Program-made: the position numbers and the translations under genes
Notes under the pieces: generated by a model
Databases searched by the model: none
What the model was told of the DNA's origin: nothing
The model's input: only the letters and a program-made list of their open reading frames with translations
Assembly (NCBI GenBank): GCA_023229175.1
Contig: JALNZV010000033.1
Location: 1-20,030 of the forward strand
Direction: 5' to 3'
DNA length: 20,030 nucleotides
Source of the DNA: Tissierellaceae bacterium
GTDB lineage: Bacteria > Bacillota > Clostridia > Tissierellales > Tissierellaceae
Part shown: in pieces, positions 17,509 through 20,030 of the stretch
Layout of the letters: the number at the start of each line of letters is the position of its first letter
Position numbering within the stretch: position 1 is the first letter of the stretch

Positions 17509-17617
17509 CCCTAATATCAATCTAACTAATCTCTATATAGTTAGGTTGTCATTTTGATAAGTCTAGACTTTTCCTTTTGACAAGCCTGAAAGTATAAATA
17601 CAAAAATCAGCAAGTTT
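17509..17617. repeat. Palindrome-rich noncoding repeat, copy 1
   Basis: It begins CCCTAATATCAA and contains, in order, an 11-base stem-loop (17518-17528 with 17538-17548, one T/C difference), the palindrome AAGTCTAGACTT (17559-17570), TTTTGACAAG, and AATCAGCAAGTTT. The same blocks in the same order occur in copy 2 at 19330-19500. The segment lies between the small-gene cluster and the defence promoter. It may contain the end of transcripts from the right, regulatory sites, or replication or transfer sites. Confidence 0.65.
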
Positions 17618-17645
17618 AATTTTAGACATTATATCCCTACTGTTT

Positions 17646-17866
17646 CTATTCTTCTATATCAATAACTTCAGCATTTGCAAAGTTCCCATAACAATACTCT
17701 ATATATTGACTTCTATTTTTATCTAACTCGAATCCTTGTTTTTGAAACTCATCTAGAATATATTTATCTAATCCATAAGGACTTTTTAGTTCCTCTGCAA
17801 GATCTTTGCTTATAGATATTTGATGTTTTTTGCCATATAACCCCTAATAAATCCACTTGTATTCAT
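17646..17866 (-). pseudogene. Frameshifted small hypothetical gene
   Basis: ATG 17866 follows GGGAGG embedded in the last codons of the upstream gene and reads MNTSGFIRGYMAKNIKYL before TAA. The adjacent frame continues KHQISISKDLAEEL ... NRSQYIEYCYGNFANAEVIDIEE to TAG at 17646. Adding one A to the six-A run at 17826-17831 joins the two into a 73-residue protein (...GYMAKKHQIS...). This may be a pseudogene, a sequencing error in a homopolymer, or slippage that restores the frame. The product is not recognised. Confidence 0.6.
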
Positions 17867-17871
17867 TTTCT

Positions 17872-18276
17872 TTACCTCCCTTTTCTCAAAACCAAACTAA
17901 GTTCTTCCCTACTTAATCCATAGTAATTTGCTAATGCATCCATCATTTCTTCGGTATCTCCCTCATCTATCTTATCTAATTCTTCTCTTGTATATAAATC
18001 AACTTTATCCAGTCCCCCTTTACTTTCAATATAGTTTTCTAAATGCCCTAATAAGATACTTTCTATATTTTTCAGTTCCTCAAATGAAAATAATAGATCC
18101 TCATTTCCTGGTATTTCCATTGCATAAATTCTACACATTTCCCTAATATCTGTTACTGGTGGGTTATCATAGTGGAAATTTGATAGAAATGTTTTTTCAT
18201 CTGTTCCTGCATAGAATTCAAATACCTCTTTAGCTGTTAATCTTCCTACTCCATTTTTTATTCTTCTGCTTTTCAT
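17872..18276 (-). CDS. Hypothetical protein, 134 aa
   Basis: Starts at ATG 18276 after an exceptionally strong GGGGGAGGAA site. The product is acidic and soluble. It contains LTAKEVFEFYAGTDEKTFLS near the N-terminus and ends in a helical segment (DTEEMMDALANYYGLSREEL) that looks like a small helix-turn-helix or scaffold. I do not recognise the family. It lies 15 bases after the 65-aa gene and its last codons supply the ribosome site of the frameshifted gene, so the three form an operon. Confidence 0.75.
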   Translation of the reverse strand: MKSRRIKNGVGRLTAKEVFEFYAGTDEKTFLSNFHYDNPPVTDIREMCRIYAMEIPGNEDLLFSFEELKNIESILLGHLENYIESKGGLDKVDLYTREELDKIDEGDTEEMMDALANYYGLSREELSLVLRKGR

Positions 18277-18291
18277 TGCATTTCCTCCCCC

Positions 18292-18489
18292 TTATTGCAT
18301 TTTCCTTATCTTAGAGTTCTCCTTCAACAATTTCTTTTCTGTAGTATTATTAGTTAGCAAGTTTACCAGATCGTTTTGTGCATCTTCAATATTGTCATAT
18401 TCTTTTAAGATTTTACATAATTGGAAATCATCATCTGTTGTTTTGTGCAAAATATAACCTGTCTTTTTATTAAATTTAATATCTTTCAT
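18292..18489 (-). CDS. Hypothetical protein, 65 aa
   Basis: Starts at ATG 18489 eight bases after AAGGAGCT. The product (MKDIKFNKKTGYILHKTTDD, then DFQLCKILKEYDNIEDAQND) looks like a short alpha/beta protein with a basic C-terminus. Family unknown. First gene of a three-gene unit, with a promoter-like sequence at 18524-18552. Confidence 0.65.
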   Translation of the reverse strand: MKDIKFNKKTGYILHKTTDDDFQLCKILKEYDNIEDAQNDLVNLLTNNTTEKKLLKENSKIRKMQ

Positions 18490-18523
18490 TAAACCAGCTC
18501 CTTAGCTTTTTGTATTTTATATT

Positions 18524-18552
18524 TTAATATCTGTAGCTTTATAGAGTGTAAC
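18524..18552 (-). promoter_or_regulatory. Promoter-like sequence for the three-gene unit
   Basis: Minus strand GTTACA (18547-18552), 17 bases, then TATTAA (18524-18529), 35 bases before the start codon. The -35 region belongs to a recurring block (GG)TTACACT also found at 19215-19220 and, as TTTACACTTCT, near 17474-17484. Confidence 0.45.
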
Positions 18553-18610
18553 CTTTGAAATATTTTAGTTTTTAACTTTTAGATCAAGATTATTTATTTA
18601 TGCTGTATAT

Positions 18611-19114
18611 TTATAGTTCATTTATTCTACTTCTTTTTAAATGTATTGTATTATCTGCATTATTTATCATATCTGCTCTTTTTGTTCCATACATCCTTAA
18701 TACTGGACTACCTGGTACTTTGTATATGCTGACTCTATTACTTTTATTAATTTCACATTCTGGATTTATACATTTCTTTAGTTCTTCTAATTTTGCTATT
18801 GCTATTTCACTATTTTTATAATCATTATAGGCACATATATAGGCGAAAATTATATTGTCACCCTTGTCTATGTATCCTTTTATTTCTTCAATATTATTAT
18901 CTGTATATTGAAAAGTCCATGTCCTACTATTTTTGTTTCTATTAGTTGCATATTTTATATATACTATATATTCTTCCTTATCACCATTAGTCTTTAGTTT
19001 ATATATTCCCCTGCCATTATCCTTACTAACTATTGCTGGTCTGTTTCCATTGTCAATAACTTTAGCTAGAAATGCTCCATAATAAAAATCTGATTTGTTA
19101 ATTGAATTAGCCAT
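18611..19114 (-). CDS. Hypothetical protein, 167 aa
   Basis: Starts at ATG 19114 after GGGGGAA. The product begins with KSDFYYGAFLAKVIDNGNRP and contains YIKYATNRNKNSRTWTFQYT and a helix KNSEIAIAKLEELKKCI, then CINPECEINKSNRVSIYKVP; the alternation of strands and helices suggests a compact alpha/beta fold, perhaps of the restriction-endonuclease type found in mobile-element accessory genes, but no catalytic motif is certain. It has a separate promoter and a 121-base gap before the next gene. Function not assigned. Confidence 0.7.
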   Translation of the reverse strand: MANSINKSDFYYGAFLAKVIDNGNRPAIVSKDNGRGIYKLKTNGDKEEYIVYIKYATNRNKNSRTWTFQYTDNNIEEIKGYIDKGDNIIFAYICAYNDYKNSEIAIAKLEELKKCINPECEINKSNRVSIYKVPGSPVLRMYGTKRADMINNADNTIHLKRSRINEL

Positions 19115-19190
19115 CCTATCTTCCCCCTATTAAAATATTATTAAATGATATTTTTCCAAATACAAGTTTGTAAAAAATATTGCCCATATA

Positions 19191-19220
19191 TATATATCCT
19201 TAACTCTGCCGAAGTGTAAA
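19191..19220 (-). promoter_or_regulatory. Promoter of the 167-aa gene
   Basis: Minus strand TTTACA (19215-19220), an 18-base spacer and TATATA (19191-19196). It lies about 77 bases upstream of the start codon. The -35 block GGTTTACACTTC is shared with two other intergenic sites. Confidence 0.5.
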
Positions 19221-19329
19221 CCTTATAATAAAATATTTTTATTAATCTACTATTTCCTTGTATTTTTAACATCTTTTAGGATTTAGCAAAAAACGATTTC
19301 TATACTAATACTGCAAATCACCGTATCAG

Positions 19330-19500
19330 CCCTAATATCAATATAACTCTTATCAATCTAACTAATCTCTATATAGTTAGATTGTCTTTTTGATAAGTCT
19401 AGACTTATCTTTTTTGCCATTCTAGACTTATCAAAATCACCATTCTTGACTTGTCCTTTTGACAAGTCTGAATCCATATATGGAAGAATCAGCAAGTTTT
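19330..19500. repeat. Palindrome-rich noncoding repeat, copy 2
   Basis: It matches copy 1 block by block with insertions. It has a perfect 11-base stem (CAATCTAACTA at 19354-19364 with TAGTTAGATTG at 19374-19384). It also has the perfect 18-base palindrome GATAAGTCTAGACTTATC (19392-19409), a further half-site TCTAGACTTATC near 19421, and an inverted pair GACTTGTC/GACAAGTC (19448-19455 and 19461-19468). It ends in AATCAGCAAGTTTT. The reiterated GA[CT]AAGTC half-sites suggest a protein-binding array. Confidence 0.7.
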
Positions 19501-19518
19501 CTGATCCTTGCTGATTCT
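19485..19518. terminator. Strong hairpin, possible terminator
   Basis: AGAATCAGCAAG (19485-19496) and CTTGCTGATTCT (19507-19518) form a perfect 12-bp stem with a 10-base loop. It lies 13 bases after the stop of the minus-strand ORF at 19532. The U-tract is weak on the minus strand and partial (ATCTTTT) on the plus strand. The inner arm is shared with both noncoding repeats. Confidence 0.45.
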
Positions 19519-19531
19519 CATCTTTTATAAT

Positions 19532-19702
19532 CTATTTCCTTGTGTCTCCACTAACTAGGTCAACTACCACTGAAACATTGAAATGTTTTTTCAGTACCTT
19601 TTTCTTAAAATTGTGATCATCTTCCTCGAAAGCAAAATAGTCGTGAAAGAGCTTGAATCTCAGGATTTCTACATAATTTCTCTTTGTATCAACGCTATGC
19701 AC
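19532..19702 (-). CDS. Short hypothetical ORF or gene remnant
   Basis: A frame open from 19720 to TAG at 19532 encodes VHSVDTKRNYVEILRFKLFH, DYFAFEEDDHNFKKKVLKKH and FNVSVVVDLVSGDTRK from a GTG at 19702. The amino-acid pattern looks like real protein, possibly the C-terminal piece of a larger one, but I do not recognise it. An AAGG lies a usable distance before the GTG. A stop at 19721-19723 closes the frame on the other side, just inside the IS21 end. It overlaps the RumA-like frame. Confidence 0.4.
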   Translation of the reverse strand: MHSVDTKRNYVEILRFKLFHDYFAFEEDDHNFKKKVLKKHFNVSVVVDLVSGDTRK

Positions 19703-19730
19703 TCCACATGCCTTGAGAGGTCAATAAAGA
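19669..19730 (-). other. Second RumA-like C-terminal frame, possible other attachment site
   Basis: One frame reads FIDLSRHVECIALIQREIM and stops with TAG at 19669-19671. The HVEC[IV]ALI signature resembles the C-terminus of RumA/TrmA-type methyltransferases. It has the same orientation as the HVE-containing frame at 148-228. The aligned DNA cores, GCACGTTGAGGC (left) and GCATGTGGAGTG (right), differ at several positions. The rest of such a gene would lie to the right but is interrupted by the IS21 end at 19731. Short motif, so tentative. Confidence 0.35.
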
Positions 19731-19786
19731 TGTCGTAGGGAAATAGTGCCCCCTTGGTGGATATTTTCAAAGTTCTAATTTGAGTA

Positions 19787-19875
19787 TTGCCTTCATATTA
19801 GTCCACCTGTGCCTATTTTCAGACCAACTAGTGCCTAGTATTAGGCCAGCTAGTGCCTGATACTAGACCAAACTA
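19787..19875. repeat. Four tandem 22-23 bp IS21 end repeats
   Basis: Units start at 19787, 19809, 19831 and 19853. The consensus is GTGCCTNNTATTAGACCAACTA; the first unit is the most divergent (TTGCCT...). Multiple repeats at each end are typical of IS21 elements and act as IstA-binding sites. The regular 22-base period places them on one face of the helix. Confidence 0.75.
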
Positions 19876-19905
19876 TGGCAGGCCTGAGATTGTGGCCTGC
19901 CATAG
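19873..19905. terminator. GC-rich hairpin after istB
   Basis: CTATGGCAGGCC (19873-19884) and GGCCTGCCATAG (19894-19905) form a perfect 12-bp stem with a 9-base loop, four bases after the istB stop codon. The U-tract after it on the minus strand is poor (TTTGGT). It may terminate istB transcription or block read-through into the element. Confidence 0.6.
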
Positions 19906-19909
19906 CAAT

Positions 19910-20030
19910 TTATATTCTATCAGGCTTCCTTACCCTTTGACTATTAATACCATGTCTTTCCCTCATGGAAACCTCCCCATCTATTAGTATTTGATAGGAG
20001 TCATGAACAATCCGATCTAGTATAGCATCT
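19910..20030 (-). CDS. istB: IS21 helper ATPase IstB, C-terminal end (partial)
   Basis: The frame enters from the right edge and reads DAILDRIVHDSYQILIDGEV, then SMRERHGINSQRVRKPDRI, ending in TAA at 19910. The D[AT]ILDR[IL]VH-[DN]SY-x-I motif and the following SMR[EK] are the conserved C-terminus of IstB, the AAA+ ATPase that assists the IS21 transposase IstA in choosing targets. About 39 codons are visible; the ATPase motifs and istA lie outside. Confidence 0.88.
   Translation of the reverse strand, partial: DAILDRIVHDSYQILIDGEVSMRERHGINSQRVRKPDRI

Larger units (their letters stand above)
19115..19531. other. Noncoding stretch with promoter, repeat copy 2 and hairpin
   Basis: No coding frame with a ribosome site is seen. 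From left to right it holds the 167-aa gene's promoter, an AT-rich segment, the palindrome-rich repeat copy 2, and a strong hairpin just beyond the end of the next ORF. Confidence 0.6.
19731..20030 (-). mobile_element. End of an IS21-family insertion sequence (partial)
   Basis: The element contains the istB 3' end, a strong hairpin and a tandem array of end repeats. I place its outer end at TGTCGTAGGGAAATAGTGCC (from 19731), because IS21-family elements start with TG and this precedes the repeat array. No target duplication can be checked because the other end is outside the window. Confidence 0.7.

Noticed and set aside
18600..18821. Plus-strand frame that looks like a membrane peptide
   Set aside because: Hydrophobicity comes from the reverse complement of AT-rich Lys/Asn codons in the 167-aa gene; no ribosome site is present.
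17509..19500. CRISPR array
   Set aside because: Only two copies of a long repeat, 1.8 kb apart with genes between; no short regular repeats or spacers anywhere in the window.

Overview
The window is AT-rich, with strong GGAGG-type ribosome sites and frequent GTG/TTG starts. It carries a Zn-ribbon large serine recombinase with a SHOCT-like leader gene, an IS110 element and an IS21 end. This suggests a low-GC Firmicute, most likely Clostridia or Tissierellia; the species cannot be named from sequence alone. Every gene I can support is on the minus strand, so transcription runs from high to low coordinates.

Layout from the left. (1) Positions 1-230 look like a chromosomal flank or attachment site: the 3' end of a large serine recombinase gene overlaps an alternative frame that resembles the C-terminus of RumA/TrmA-type RNA methyltransferases. 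(2) 191-2163 holds the recombinase and a 49-codon SHOCT-like gene before it. (3) About 2.5-4.2 kb is an IS110-family element with a DEDD/Ser recombinase and a long structured noncoding leader that is a candidate bridge RNA. (4) 4336-17350 is one long operon. In order of transcription it encodes an XRE-type regulator with its own operators, a DUF499 ATPase, a DUF3780 protein, a DUF1156 DNA methyltransferase, a PLD-nuclease/SNF2 helicase fusion, an unclassified protein with a Vsr-like PD-(D/E)xK C-terminus, and a helical protein with a HEPN/DUF4209-like C-terminus. (5) 17.5-19.5 kb holds four small unknown genes, one frameshifted, bracketed by two copies of a palindrome-rich noncoding repeat. 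(6) 19.53-19.73 kb holds a short unknown ORF overlapping a second RumA-like C-terminal frame. (7) 19731 to the right edge is the end of an IS21-family element: TGT end, four tandem end repeats, a strong hairpin and the istB 3' end.

The central module matches the helicase-methylase-ATPase type of antiphage system (Hma-like: DUF499, DUF3780, DUF1156, PLD/SNF2 helicase). By inference, the methylase marks self DNA, the ATPase and helicase sense or move along unmodified DNA, and the PLD domain and the downstream nuclease and HEPN proteins supply damage or abortive-infection functions. The two AT-rich downstream genes are the least familiar part and the best candidate for something undescribed. The two RumA-like ends suggest that about 200-19,700 is a roughly 19.5 kb serine-integrase island carrying defence cargo and no visible conjugation genes.
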